Below the pieces are notes generated by a model. The model saw only the letters and a program-made list of their open reading frames with translations. It did not search any database and was not told the origin of the DNA. Positions 8,947-18,137 of a stretch of DNA of 64,000 nucleotides are shown in pieces. Origin of the DNA: Phycisphaerae bacterium. Lineage in GTDB: Bacteria; Planctomycetota; Phycisphaerae; Phycisphaerales; UBA1924. The DNA is taken from assembly GCA_022180725.1 (NCBI GenBank), contig BQMO01000009.1, positions 167,322 through 231,321 of the forward strand, in the 5' to 3' direction. Position numbers and translations under genes: made by a program. Every line of letters starts with the position of its first letter. Position 1 is the first letter of the stretch.

Positions 8947-9561
8947 ATGGAACCGCACGACCATCCCCCGACGGCTCCCGCGCCAGCCGCACCGCCCACG
9001 CGCCCGGGGCGGATCGGCGTCGAGCGCCCGCCGGTGTGGCCCTCGCCGGTCGGGGTGTTCTGCCTCGTCTGGGGCACGCTCGGGTTGCTCGGGTCGTGCG
9101 CGGGGCTGGCGGCCCCGCTGTACATGGACGTGCTGAAGGGTGTTTCCCCCGAGATGCGCGGCTCGTTCGCGGCCATGGAACAGCACGAAACGCTGATGTA
9201 CCTGTACTACGCCGCGGCGCTGATCATGGCCGGGTGGCTCCTGTGGGGCGGCATGCTGCTCTTCAAGCGCCGGGCCAGGAGCGTGCCCGTGCTCTGGTGG
9301 TGGGCCGTCGCCGAGATTCCCATCGGCCTGGCGGGGATCATCTTCACGTACCTCATGCAGATCGGACAGATGAACGCCATGAAAGGCCAGGCGGGGAACA
9401 ACCCCGGGGCGGCGGTGGTGCAGGCCATGGCCGGGCCGATGACGGTGCTCACCATGATCTTCACCATCCTCTACACCTGGGCGCTGCCCGTGTTCCTGCT
9501 TGTCTGGCTGCGCCGGGCGTCGGTACGGCAGGGCGTGGCTCGATGGTTCACTCAGGGGTGA
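8947..9561 (+). CDS. Four-helix integral membrane protein, unknown function
   Basis: 204 residues. A Pro-rich cytoplasmic N terminus (PPTAPAPAAPPTRP) precedes about four membrane segments, near VGVFCLVWGTLGLLG, YLYYAAALIMAGWLLW, EIPIGLAGIIFTYLM and TMIFTILYTWALPVFLLVW. No catalytic motif is visible. It is the first gene of a plus-strand run with the zinc-ribbon/Yip1-like gene (gap of three bases) and the esterase gene, so these are probably co-transcribed. Confidence 0.75.
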   Translation: MEPHDHPPTAPAPAAPPTRPGRIGVERPPVWPSPVGVFCLVWGTLGLLGSCAGLAAPLYMDVLKGVSPEMRGSFAAMEQHETLMYLYYAAALIMAGWLLWGGMLLFKRRARSVPVLWWWAVAEIPIGLAGIIFTYLMQIGQMNAMKGQAGNNPGAAVVQAMAGPMTVLTMIFTILYTWALPVFLLVWLRRASVRQGVARWFTQG

Positions 9562-9564
9562 TCG

Positions 9565-10983
9565 ATGCGCTGCAAGGGGTGTGACTATCCGCTGTGGAAC
9601 TTGCGCTCACGCGAGTGCCCGGAGTGCGGGCTGGCTTTTCGCCCTTCCGAGTTTGAGTTCACGCTCAACGCCGTCCGCTTCTGCTGCCCGGGGTGCGGGC
9701 AGGAGTACTACGGCACGGGGGCCAAGGGACACCTCGTGCCCGAGTCGTTCGTCTGCGTGTCGTGCGCCAGGCCCATCACCATGGACGAGTGCGTCCTGCT
9801 CCCCACCGCCGGCGTGCAGGAAGAGCAGACCAAGGTCGACGAAATGCCGTGGTTCGATCGCGGGAAGCGCGGCCTGATCCCCGCGTGGTTTGCCACCGTC
9901 GGGCGCTCGATGATCGCGCCCGGTCGACTGATGGACACCATCGCCGAGGGCGCGCCCAGCGGGTTCGTCTTCGGCACGATCACCACGTTCCTCATCGCGT
10001 GCCTGGGCATTCTCCCGATCTTCGTGCTCGGCGGGGTCTTCGGGGCGGCGATGGGTGGGGGCGGGGGCGCGCGGACCATGAACGTGCTGTCAAGCATGGC
10101 CGGCGGAGCCGCGGGCACGCTCGTCGGCGCGCTCGTCGGTGCGGCGATCCTGCTGGCCGCGTGGGTGGCGCTGGCCCATCTGATTCTTCACGTCACCGGC
10201 GGCACGGCGCACCCCATGAAACGCACCTGCCAGGCGATCTCCTACAGCGCGGGGGCGAACATCCTCTGCGGCATTCCCTGCCTTTCGGTCTACTTCGGGT
10301 GGCTCTTTGTCATCTGGTGGTTCGTGTCGGCGGCGATCATGCTCGCCCGGGCTCAGCGGGTCAGCGGGCTGCGCGCCGCCGCCGCCGTGCTCCTTCCCCC
10401 CGGGCTGCTGGCCGTCGGCGTGGGCGCGTGGTTTGGGTTCCTGATCTGGGGCGCCACCACGGGCCTTTCGCGCACCACCATCATCCCCGCGCCGGCCGCG
10501 GCGCCGATCCGCACGCCCGAGGCGTCGGCCAGGGCCTTGCTGACCGCCATGAAGGGGTACGCGCAGACCAACCACGGCGCATGGCCCGACCACCCGAGCG
10601 CCCTGGTGACATTATCGTTGGTCAGCGAGTCGGATTTCTATCCCCTCTCGGCGGCCGCGCCGGTCCCCGGCGGCCCCTGGACGGAAACGTACCTGGTCGC
10701 GCGCGTCGGCGATTATGTGTGGACCTATTTCGGCACCGACGATGTTTCGAGCGATCCGCGTCTGTGGGTGTTTGTGCAGGCCCCGCACCCCGCCGCCCCC
10801 ATGCGATCCACACCGGAGGGCCTCGTCCGCGCCGGCACGATCGGGGGCGAGGTGCTGACATTCGCGAACCCCGAGGAGTTTGCCGCGGCGCTCGTGGCCC
10901 AGAACGACCTTCGGGCAAAGGTCGGCCTGCCGCCCCTCCCCCACCCCGACACGGTCCCGCCCGATGCGGCGATCTCGCGATAA
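9565..10983 (+). CDS. Zinc-ribbon membrane protein with Yip1-like domain and pseudopilin-like tail
   Basis: 472 residues. The N terminus carries two zinc-ribbon-like Cys clusters: CKGCDYPLWNLRSRECPECG near the start and CCPGCGQEYYG...CVSCARP around residues 33-67. A hydrophobic domain with about five membrane segments follows (residues 125-310), arranged like the Yip1/YIF1 family found in planctomycetes. The C-terminal part (ALLTAMKGYAQTNHGAWPD and GDYVWTYFGTDD) resembles the globular region of type II secretion pseudopilins. That last resemblance is weak. It begins three bases after the preceding gene. Confidence 0.72.
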   Translation: MRCKGCDYPLWNLRSRECPECGLAFRPSEFEFTLNAVRFCCPGCGQEYYGTGAKGHLVPESFVCVSCARPITMDECVLLPTAGVQEEQTKVDEMPWFDRGKRGLIPAWFATVGRSMIAPGRLMDTIAEGAPSGFVFGTITTFLIACLGILPIFVLGGVFGAAMGGGGGARTMNVLSSMAGGAAGTLVGALVGAAILLAAWVALAHLILHVTGGTAHPMKRTCQAISYSAGANILCGIPCLSVYFGWLFVIWWFVSAAIMLARAQRVSGLRAAAAVLLPPGLLAVGVGAWFGFLIWGATTGLSRTTIIPAPAAAPIRTPEASARALLTAMKGYAQTNHGAWPDHPSALVTLSLVSESDFYPLSAAAPVPGGPWTETYLVARVGDYVWTYFGTDDVSSDPRLWVFVQAPHPAAPMRSTPEGLVRAGTIGGEVLTFANPEEFAAALVAQNDLRAKVGLPPLPHPDTVPPDAAISR

Positions 10984-11006
10984 CCTCTCCCGATCGGGGA
11001 GGCACC

Positions 11007-12188
11007 ATGCGGCTGCGACTTCTGACCGTGGCGTTTGTGCTCGGCTTGACAACGACAATGTTGGCTCAGGTCACGCCGCCGACGCCCGTCCACACAGCCG
11101 CGCCCGCCGTCGAGTTTCGCACGTTCACCGCGCGCGATGGGGCCGTGGTGCGATTTGCGCTGCGGCTGCCGTCCGGGCACGATGCAACCAGGCCTTGCCC
11201 GCTGGTGGTGGCGCTCCCGCCGGGCGCGGGCGACGAGGCCATGGTGCTCGCCTCGATGGATGAGTACTGGAATGCCGGGGCTTCGCGCGGGTGGGCCGTG
11301 GTCAGTCCGTGCCCACCCGAGGGCTCCGCGTGGCACCTGCGCCTCGCGCTGGCCAAGGAGTTTCTCGACCACCTCGCCACGCTCGTCCGCCCGGAGAACG
11401 GGCTGATTCACCTCGCGGGGATCAGCCAGGGCGGCATCGCCGCGTTCGCCCTGGCGATGGACGACCCCGGGCGCTTCGCCTCGCTCACGGTGTTGCCCGG
11501 CGCGCCCGAGAACGCCGCCGCCTTCGCCCGCCTGGATCGTCTCCGCGCCGTGCCGGTCACGATGTACGTGGGCGACCGGGATGCCGAGTTCTGGTTGCCG
11601 CAGGCCCGGGCGACGGCCGCGCGCCTGAAGGACCTGAACATCGAGTGCGATCTGCGGGAGATGGCGGGGCAGGGGCACCGACTTCGACTCGAATCGCACG
11701 AAGTGTTCGACGTGCTCGACGCCCGCCGACCGGCCGTACGGACCGCGCGTCTCGCGCGCGAGGGGGCGATCCGCGCCGTGAGCGCGGCCCTCGACGACTT
11801 CCACGACGCCGCGGCCAAGGCCGACGAGGTGCGGTACTTCGGGCACTTCGCCCCCGACGCGGTGTTTCTCGGTACCGACGCGACGGAACGCTGGACGCTC
11901 GAACAGTTCCGCGCCTTCGCGACGCCGTACTTCCAGAAAGGCACGGGCTGGACGTACACCAAGGTCCGCCGAACGGTCACGATCGCGCCCGGGGGTGATT
12001 GCGCGTGGTTCGACGAGGTGGTGCACAACGCGAAGTACGGCGAGTGCCGCGGCACGGGCGTGCTCGTCCGCACCGACGGCGCGTGGAGAATCGCCCAGTA
12101 CAACCTCACCAAGCCCGTGCCGAATGACCTGATGGACGAGTTGCTTGCGCTGATGCGCAAGGCCGACCGCACGCCCGAGCCAAAATAA
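11007..12188 (+). CDS. Secreted alpha/beta hydrolase (esterase-like) fused to an NTF2-like domain
   Basis: 393 residues with a good ribosome site (GGGGAGG, four to five bases before ATG). The N terminus MRLRLLTVAFVLGLTTTMLAQ is a signal peptide. Residues 30-240 form an alpha/beta-hydrolase: PLVVALPPGAGDE, the nucleophile elbow GISQGG, the acid-region VGDRDAEFW and GQGHRLR with the likely catalytic His. The C-terminal 130 residues match the SnoaL/DUF4440 NTF2-like fold (DEVRYFGHFAPDAVFLGTD, WRIAQYNLTKPVPND). Such a fusion probably gives a periplasmic esterase with a ligand-binding domain; the substrate is unknown. It is the last gene before the CRISPR array. Confidence 0.8.
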   Translation: MRLRLLTVAFVLGLTTTMLAQVTPPTPVHTAAPAVEFRTFTARDGAVVRFALRLPSGHDATRPCPLVVALPPGAGDEAMVLASMDEYWNAGASRGWAVVSPCPPEGSAWHLRLALAKEFLDHLATLVRPENGLIHLAGISQGGIAAFALAMDDPGRFASLTVLPGAPENAAAFARLDRLRAVPVTMYVGDRDAEFWLPQARATAARLKDLNIECDLREMAGQGHRLRLESHEVFDVLDARRPAVRTARLAREGAIRAVSAALDDFHDAAAKADEVRYFGHFAPDAVFLGTDATERWTLEQFRAFATPYFQKGTGWTYTKVRRTVTIAPGGDCAWFDEVVHNAKYGECRGTGVLVRTDGAWRIAQYNLTKPVPNDLMDELLALMRKADRTPEPK

Positions 12189-12251
12189 AATCGTTTGGCT
12201 GTTCGCAGCAAGTACGCTCGGGGCTACCCCCACCCTCCACCCATCAGCGTA

Positions 12252-13474
12252 GCCGTGGTCTCACGGGAAGGGTCGCTCAGATACACTGAAGCGGTACTCC
12301 AAGGCCTTCGGCTCGTTGCCGTGGTCTCACGGGAAGGGTCGCTCAGATACACTGTCGCCTTCTCGAATCCCTCCGGACGGAAGGCCGTGGTCTCACGGGA
12401 AGGGTCGCTCAGATACACTGCGGCTTCGCGCCGTAGCCGCTCTGGTTGTGCCGTGGTCTCACGGGAAGGGTCGCTCAGATACACTACCTGCTCGCCAGGG
12501 CCGACACGGACAAGCGCCGTGGTCTCACGGGAAGGGTCGCTCAGATACACTTTCCTGCGCCGTGAAGCAGCCCGCGTTGAGGCCGTGGTCTCACGGGAAG
12601 GGTCGCTCAGATACACTCCCGCGGGTCGGCGATGATGACCGCCTCGAGCCGTGGTCTCACGGGAAGGGTCGCTCAGATACACTGGCCGGGGCCGCCGCCG
12701 CGACGACATCCGGCCGTGGTCTCACGGGAAGGGTCGCTCAGATACACTGCCGCGGCACTCGCCAGGTTGCCCACACTTGCCGTGGTCTCACGGGAAGGGT
12801 CGCTCAGATACACTGGATCTCGGTCGTCCATTCCGAATCGGAAGGCCGTGGTCTCACGGGAAGGGTCGCTCAGATACACTGATGGGCGGCGTTGAGACCA
12901 TCGAATCCGCGCCGTGGTCTCACGGGAAGGGTCGCTCAGATACACTGCGCACGCTCACCCTGGGCGACACCGCCGCGCCGTGGTCTCACGGGAAGGGTCG
13001 CTCAGATACACTCGGCAGACTGGACCAAGGTGATGTTCGAGGGCCGTGGTCTCACGGGAAGGGTCGCTCAGATACACTTGCGGGCGTCCGCGATACGCTC
13101 AAACGTATGCCGTGGTCTCACGGGAAGGGTCGCTCAGATACACTCCCTGTCGGCGATCCCTCGGAGGGCTTTGTGCCGTGGTCTCACGGGAAGGGTCGCT
13201 CAGATACACTGAGCAGCGGGAGCGGGCGCTGACGGACGAGGCCGTGGTCTCACGGGAAGGGTCGCTCAGATACACTGAACGGCCAGTTCGATCCGCTCGA
13301 TCCCAAGCCGTGGTCTCACGGGAAGGGTCGCTCAGATACACTATGAGCCTGATGCACTCCACCTTCGAGGATGCCGTGGTCTCACGGGAAGGGTCGCTCA
13401 GATACACTCCGGCCGTCACCGCGAACCCCAGGCGGTTGGCCGTGGTCTCACGGGAAGGGTCGCTCAGATACACT
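12252..13474. CRISPR. Type II-C CRISPR array, 19 identical repeats and 18 spacers
   Basis: The 36-base repeat reads, on the plus strand, GCCGTGGTCTCACGG at its 5' end and GTCGCTCAGATACACT at its 3' end. Nineteen copies, all identical, start at 12252, 12318, 12384 and so on to 13439. Seventeen spacers are 30 bases; spacer 7 (12684-12712) is 29. The repeat contains a small CCGTG/CACGG stem. Pairing with the tracrRNA fixes the functional crRNA as the plus-strand transcript, opposite to the cas operon. The 63 bases between the esterase stop and the first repeat hold no obvious long AT-rich leader. All spacers are different from each other. Confidence 0.99.
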
Positions 13475-13517
13475 ACCCCTTGCGCAAGATGAGGGGTGAC
13501 AACCGGTTACAGCGTGC

Positions 13518-13528
13518 GGTCGCTCAGA
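13518..13528. repeat. Degenerate CRISPR repeat relic overlapping the cas2 stop codon
   Basis: Eleven bases, GGTCGCTCAGA, are identical to positions 20-30 of the CRISPR repeat and lie 44 bases beyond the last full repeat. The flanking sequence ends in AAACT, similar to the repeat's ACACT end. The cas2 stop codon lies inside this segment. It may be a decayed terminal repeat, as arrays often have at the trailer end. Confidence 0.45.
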
Positions 13529-13922
13529 AAAGCATAAACTGAGCGGGCGGGTCTTCTGTTGGGGCGCGACTTTTTCCAAAGTAGACCTCCATCTTGCCGA
13601 ACTGGCGATCCGTCACCGCAAGCAGGCGGACCTGTCCTTCGGGGGGGAGCACCGCGCGGACATCGTCGCGGACCCCCTCGGCGAACTCCTCGCTCGCACA
13701 ATGCCGCGCGTACACCGAGTATTGCAGCATGGTAAACCCTCGGCAAAGCAAGGCCTTGCGAAACCGCGCGTACTGCTTGCGGGCTTGTTTGGTGGTGACC
13801 GGAAGATCGAACAAGGCGAACATCCACACGCCGCGATACCCCGAATAGTCCGGGCGCTCACCCGGTGTGCCCAAATCGTCGAGCGGATCGGTCTTGGCGC
13901 GTCGTTCGCGTCGCCGTCTCAC
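13524..13922 (-). CDS. cas2: CRISPR-associated endonuclease Cas2, type II
   Basis: 132 residues, the small partner of Cas1 in spacer acquisition. The core starts at about residue 33 with WMFALFDLPVTTKQARKQY, where Asp39 is the conserved Cas2 aspartate, followed by CRGFTMLQYSVYARHC. The GTG start at 13922 overlaps the cas1 stop (GTGA). The Arg-rich first 30 residues are an extension compared with most Cas2 proteins, so a later start is possible. It is the last gene of the cas9-cas1-cas2 operon, and its 3' end abuts the array. Confidence 0.95.
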   Translation of the reverse strand: MRRRRERRAKTDPLDDLGTPGERPDYSGYRGVWMFALFDLPVTTKQARKQYARFRKALLCRGFTMLQYSVYARHCASEEFAEGVRDDVRAVLPPEGQVRLLAVTDRQFGKMEVYFGKSRAPTEDPPAQFMLF

Positions 13923-14890
13923 GGCTCGACCAACCCACGGGGGAAGAAAAGTCGCTCGGTGCGGCGGTCACCGAGGATGCGAGCCAAGGACGCGGCGGAA
14001 CGCGCGATCCACTCGAAGACTGTGCGGGCTTCGCCCTCGTGCGCGAGGCGTTCGTGCAGCGCGTTCACCAGGCGTTCTTTTGTGCGCGGGTCCAGCGGCG
14101 TGTCCTCGCCTGTCTCGCCGACGACCTCGACGACCACGCCGTCGATGACAGGCCGGTACGGCTCCATGAGATCATCGGCCAAGCAGAAGGCGTTCTCGCG
14201 ACCGGTGTGATGCACGCCAAGGCTGGGATGCAACCCCGAGGCGACCAGCGCCCGCCCCACCGCGGCCCGGAGCACGGCGTAGCCGTAGTTGAGCAGGCGA
14301 TTCTGGTCGGGCGCGAAGCGCCGACGCAGGAACCCGGCGTCGTTGAAGAGCAGGGGCCAATAACGCTGGGCGGCCTGGGCCTCGATATTCTCGGGGTCTC
14401 CCGAGCGGACGCGCCGGGCAAGGGCAACCATCCCGCCGTCGTCACCGTTGCGCAGTCGCAGGAGCGAGCCCTGGGCCTGGACCTTGGCGACGACGATCTG
14501 TCGCCAGAGTTGCTTCTTGACCGGAAGTTTGGCCGTCGCCTGGGCGATCATGCGGCGGGTCTGCTGGAAGTGGCCCGCGAGCGGGAGCATCAGCCCGCTG
14601 GGGTGCATGGCGTCGTTGCAGACGACCACCGCCGCACCTGCGCTCATCAGCGCGTCGAGCACCGGGAGCGTGCACGTAACCCGTTGCGACGCGAGCACCG
14701 CGACGGCTACCTCATTGATAGGTGTGGTTACGTCGGGGAATCCGTCGCGCGAGATCACGAGCTGCTCGTATCGAAGCGCGAGGTGGGCCTGGCCGAGGGA
14801 GAAGTCGAGGACACGGTCCCCCGCGCCCCACGGATCGGTGCGGCGGTCAGGCCCGGAGGGGTGCGCCTGCGGGCCGCTATCCCCCGGCAT
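13919..14890 (-). CDS. cas1: CRISPR-associated integrase Cas1, type II
   Basis: 323 residues. It integrates new spacers as a complex with Cas2. The catalytic residues are visible: Glu170 in NIEAQAAQRYW, His227/228 in GVHHTGRENAF and Glu243 in DLMEPYRP, as in other type II Cas1 proteins. The ATG at 14890 lies inside the cas9 3' end (14-base overlap) and has GAGG six bases upstream, so translation is coupled to cas9. About 25 N-terminal residues before DRVLDFSLGQAHL are extra compared with the family. Its 3' end overlaps cas2 by four bases. Confidence 0.97.
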   Translation of the reverse strand: MPGDSGPQAHPSGPDRRTDPWGAGDRVLDFSLGQAHLALRYEQLVISRDGFPDVTTPINEVAVAVLASQRVTCTLPVLDALMSAGAAVVVCNDAMHPSGLMLPLAGHFQQTRRMIAQATAKLPVKKQLWRQIVVAKVQAQGSLLRLRNGDDGGMVALARRVRSGDPENIEAQAAQRYWPLLFNDAGFLRRRFAPDQNRLLNYGYAVLRAAVGRALVASGLHPSLGVHHTGRENAFCLADDLMEPYRPVIDGVVVEVVGETGEDTPLDPRTKERLVNALHERLAHEGEARTVFEWIARSAASLARILGDRRTERLFFPRGLVEP

Positions 14891-17800
14891 TGAGCACCTC
14901 GCCGAGGTAGGTCACGCGAACCTTGCGGGCCCGAAGCTGGCGGAGTTTATCGCCGGAGGCTCGCACGCGGGCCTTATCCTTCTTCAACTGGTCGGTCGTG
15001 CGTCCATCCATGTGGAGCTTGAGTTCGTTATCACCCTCGGAGATCGATGCGATTCGGTATACCGCTCGCCTGGTGGCATTGCCCGGCGTGTCTATTTCCA
15101 CGAACTCGCCGGGAGCCAGCGAGAACAGGAACCGCTCGCCTTCCATCACGCTTCGATCGACGATGGGCCGCCCGGCCGCCTGTCGCGCGTAGGCGTCGAG
15201 CAACTGGACGGGCCGATCTTCCCACTTCACGCGGCCCTTGGCGTCGCGCACCTCGACGATGACGGTGTGGTGGTTGTTGGCGGGCTGCACCCATCGGGCC
15301 GTGGCCTTGTCGTCACGACCGATGCGCCGGCCGGCGTCCGCCCGAACGCGCACCTTGCGCAGCCGCACCATGCGACCATCGTGCCCCTTGACCAAGGGCG
15401 CGTTGGCCGGGTCGGCGAAGAGTTTGGTCACATCCTGCGGTTTGGGGGAGTCGGTGCCGAGTTTCGATCGAACGACGGCCCGGATGGCTTCGAGCGCGCG
15501 GACGTCCACGATCTTGCCGTCGCGAATCTCGCTGACCGTGAGTTTGTGCAGTTCCTTGCGGATGCGGTGCTCACCGTTCGGACCGATCGGTCGGCTGTAG
15601 ATGCTCTGGTCGTGCAGAGGCCCGGTGACCTTGCGGCTCTGGCGGTGCGAGACGATCACGCGCTCGATCATCGCCTCGACCTGCTCACGGAAGCCGTCCC
15701 ACGGCGGGTCGATCTGCTCGAAGGCGCGGCGCTTGCCGAGCCGATCGGCCTCCGTCGCCGCACGCGCGAGCCTCTGCACGGCCCGCGCATCGGAGAGTGC
15801 GACGATGATGGCGTCGACGGCGTGATGGCGATGATCGGCCCTGTTCTTTTCGCCGGACTCGCCGAGCAACCCGTCGATCCCCCAGCCGGAGCGCAGCCAC
15901 GCCGTCAGCCCGCCGGTGCAGACCTGGACGCGCCGCGTGCCCGTGCCGCCGTCGGCGGCCGCCTCGACGCGTCCGCCGTAGAGCAGGCCGAGGTAATCCG
16001 CCGCCGCGCGCGCGATAAACCTCGTGTCCGACAGATGGCGATTCGTAAACCCCTCGGGAATGGATTCCGCCTCGAAGCGCGCGATCTTCGCGGTCTTCGA
16101 GAAGGGATCACATTTCCACAAGCGCATGCGGGCGACGATCTCCTCCATCCGCCCGCCGGGCCCGCCATAGGCCTCGCGGGGGGTGTGCCCGCGCTTGCGC
16201 GCGCGGTTCTCCTCGTGGTGGCACAGGGTCTTGTTGGCAAAGGAATCGTCGAGCGAACGCGACCGCGGCCAGATGTGCTCGATGTCGAACTGCGAGTGTT
16301 TCCCCAGCAGGGATTCCCACCCGATCTGTTTCCCGGTGTACGGGCAGACCCAGCCGCACTCGTCGGCAAGAAGGACACGTTCGATCTCCTCCTTGCGCGG
16401 GGCGGCGAGACCCGCCTCTTTCTGAATCCGGGCAATCACGCTCGCACGTTCCCGTTCACGGTCGCGCATGGCCGTCGAGATGCGTTCCCGTACCTTGCGC
16501 GGGTTCTTGATTTCGCGGGCCAGTTCGATGCGGATGAGCGCCGGCTTGCCGTACCGTCGAACCATCTCGTTCACCAGCTTGCGCGTCTCGGTGAGCGCCC
16601 GCTCCACGGCGGGGTTTCGCAGGTCGTCCAGGGCCTCGCGCACCGGCGGCAGTTCGTCGACGGCCTGGGTTGCGCGGAAGGATTCGGGGAACTCATCTCG
16701 GCGAGCATTCGCGTATGGAAGTCCCTCCTCCATCCGCGGCAAGAGTTTCTTGATGGCCGCAAGGGACAGCGGGGCGTACCCCTCCTCCAGTCCGATCGCG
16801 GCGAAGGCCGCGGCCGCATCGCCGTGCAAATTCCAACGCCGCTCGGCACGCCGGAGCAACGCCTCCGGCAATCGGAAGGACCGCAAATCTTCCACCATCC
16901 GATCCCGATCGCTCTCGAAGAACGAGTCGAACGCCTCGCCGAAGGCGGCCCGGAGTTTCGCGTCCGTGCGGTGGCCGGGGAGTTTGGTCTCGTCGCCGCG
17001 TTCGAGATTGAACGTGGTTCCCTTCTTGAGCCCGAGGATCGTCCTCAACTTTGGAAAGGTGATATCGCCGACGGTCGTCAGGGCGGCCAGCAGCGTCTCG
17101 CGTTCTTCTCGCGTCAGGCCACGCGGCGCGTCCGCGGGCGGGGCCACGGTGAGGTGGTTGACACCCTGCAGAAGCCTGAATCGCTGATACAGCCGGTGCG
17201 CCACGGGACAGCGTTTCTCGCCGGGAATAAGGCTGCACTGGCCGATGAGGTTGCGCTGATCCTTGAGAGGGCGTTGATGGAAAATCGCTTCCTCGATCGC
17301 CATTCTCGCCCCGTTGTTGAGCCCCAGGCGCGAGGCCTGGGTTTCCCACATTCGCTCGAACTCCTCGGTGTACATGGAACGGGCGGTCCACCGCCCGCGG
17401 AGGCGCTGCTCGTCGGGGTTGAGCGACGCAAGATACGCGCCCAGCGTGGGCACGCCGCCCGCCGCCGCGAACGCGGTGAGTTTCTCGGCGAGTTCGCCGA
17501 CGGCCTGCTTGACCATCCCGGCGTCCTCGTCCGTCCGCTTCGCGTCGGCGCGGCGGTTGGACTGGAACCCGCGGCGTTGGGCGAGGTGGTAGAGGGCGCG
17601 CCCGAACTCATGGCGTTCCACCGGCCCCTTGGCCGCGGCCTCGCGGAGCAGGTAGCACAGCCGCTGCTCGTCGGCATGGGCCGCCTCGCCGGTAGCCGAG
17701 CGGAGCAGGCGCCACCGTTCCCGTAATCGTCGATCTAGCTCCTTGATGTACGCATCGATGTCGAGCGGCCGTCGAAGATTTTCGCCCAACGTGACGCCGA

Positions 17801-18116
17801 CAGAAGACGGCGCGGGGAGCAGGTCGAGCCGGATGAGTTCCTTGAGGAGAACGCGCTTTCGCCGCGCCCGACGCCACGTCTGCCGTCGCATGAGACGGGC
17901 GCCCCGTCGCTGGGTGTTGCGAGATTCGTCCTTGCCCTTCTCGATGTCGGCCATCGAACCTTCGGTGCCGCTTTCAAAGAGGTGCACGCCCGTCGCGAGC
18001 AGTCCCATCGGCCTGAAATCATCCGTCGGATCGCATGACACTCGTGCCCACCCAATCGAAGCGACGCCAAGATCAAGCCCTAGGATGTATGAGGATTGAT
18101 TGCCCGATTTACTCAT
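14877..18116 (-). CDS. cas9: CRISPR effector endonuclease Cas9, compact type II-C
   Basis: 1079 residues, close to the size of other compact II-C Cas9 proteins. It is guided by crRNA:tracrRNA to cut both DNA strands. RuvC-I is LGLDLGVASIGWA with Asp15. The Arg-rich bridge helix spans about residues 66-95 (RRGARLMRRQTWRRARRKR). RuvC-II is ALIRIELAREI with Glu531. The HNH domain has CPYTGKQIGW, then DIEH (Asp611, His614) and Asn637. RuvC-III is HRHHAVDAI with His765 and Asp768. All catalytic residues are intact. The start has GGAGG six bases upstream. With cas1 and cas2 but no csn2 or cas4 nearby, the locus is subtype II-C. Codon and base composition resemble the neighbours. Confidence 0.98.
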   Translation of the reverse strand: MSKSGNQSSYILGLDLGVASIGWARVSCDPTDDFRPMGLLATGVHLFESGTEGSMADIEKGKDESRNTQRRGARLMRRQTWRRARRKRVLLKELIRLDLLPAPSSVGVTLGENLRRPLDIDAYIKELDRRLRERWRLLRSATGEAAHADEQRLCYLLREAAAKGPVERHEFGRALYHLAQRRGFQSNRRADAKRTDEDAGMVKQAVGELAEKLTAFAAAGGVPTLGAYLASLNPDEQRLRGRWTARSMYTEEFERMWETQASRLGLNNGARMAIEEAIFHQRPLKDQRNLIGQCSLIPGEKRCPVAHRLYQRFRLLQGVNHLTVAPPADAPRGLTREERETLLAALTTVGDITFPKLRTILGLKKGTTFNLERGDETKLPGHRTDAKLRAAFGEAFDSFFESDRDRMVEDLRSFRLPEALLRRAERRWNLHGDAAAAFAAIGLEEGYAPLSLAAIKKLLPRMEEGLPYANARRDEFPESFRATQAVDELPPVREALDDLRNPAVERALTETRKLVNEMVRRYGKPALIRIELAREIKNPRKVRERISTAMRDRERERASVIARIQKEAGLAAPRKEEIERVLLADECGWVCPYTGKQIGWESLLGKHSQFDIEHIWPRSRSLDDSFANKTLCHHEENRARKRGHTPREAYGGPGGRMEEIVARMRLWKCDPFSKTAKIARFEAESIPEGFTNRHLSDTRFIARAAADYLGLLYGGRVEAAADGGTGTRRVQVCTGGLTAWLRSGWGIDGLLGESGEKNRADHRHHAVDAIIVALSDARAVQRLARAATEADRLGKRRAFEQIDPPWDGFREQVEAMIERVIVSHRQSRKVTGPLHDQSIYSRPIGPNGEHRIRKELHKLTVSEIRDGKIVDVRALEAIRAVVRSKLGTDSPKPQDVTKLFADPANAPLVKGHDGRMVRLRKVRVRADAGRRIGRDDKATARWVQPANNHHTVIVEVRDAKGRVKWEDRPVQLLDAYARQAAGRPIVDRSVMEGERFLFSLAPGEFVEIDTPGNATRRAVYRIASISEGDNELKLHMDGRTTDQLKKDKARVRASGDKLRQLRARKVRVTYLGEVLNAGG

Positions 18117-18137
18117 GGGTACCTCCGCGTTTAGCGC

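Noticed and set aside
12252..13474. A promoter inside every CRISPR repeat
   Set aside because: TACACT at the repeat end is a weak -10 with neither TG extension nor a -35; kept only as a remark.
12195..13492. Several open frames with repeated VVSREGSLRYT or PWSHGKGRSDTL peptides
   Set aside because: They are translations of the CRISPR repeat in different frames, not genes.
14448..17726. A 1092-codon open frame on the plus strand opposite cas9
   Set aside because: GC-rich sequence leaves antisense frames open; it lacks protein-like motifs, and the minus strand encodes intact cas1 and cas9.
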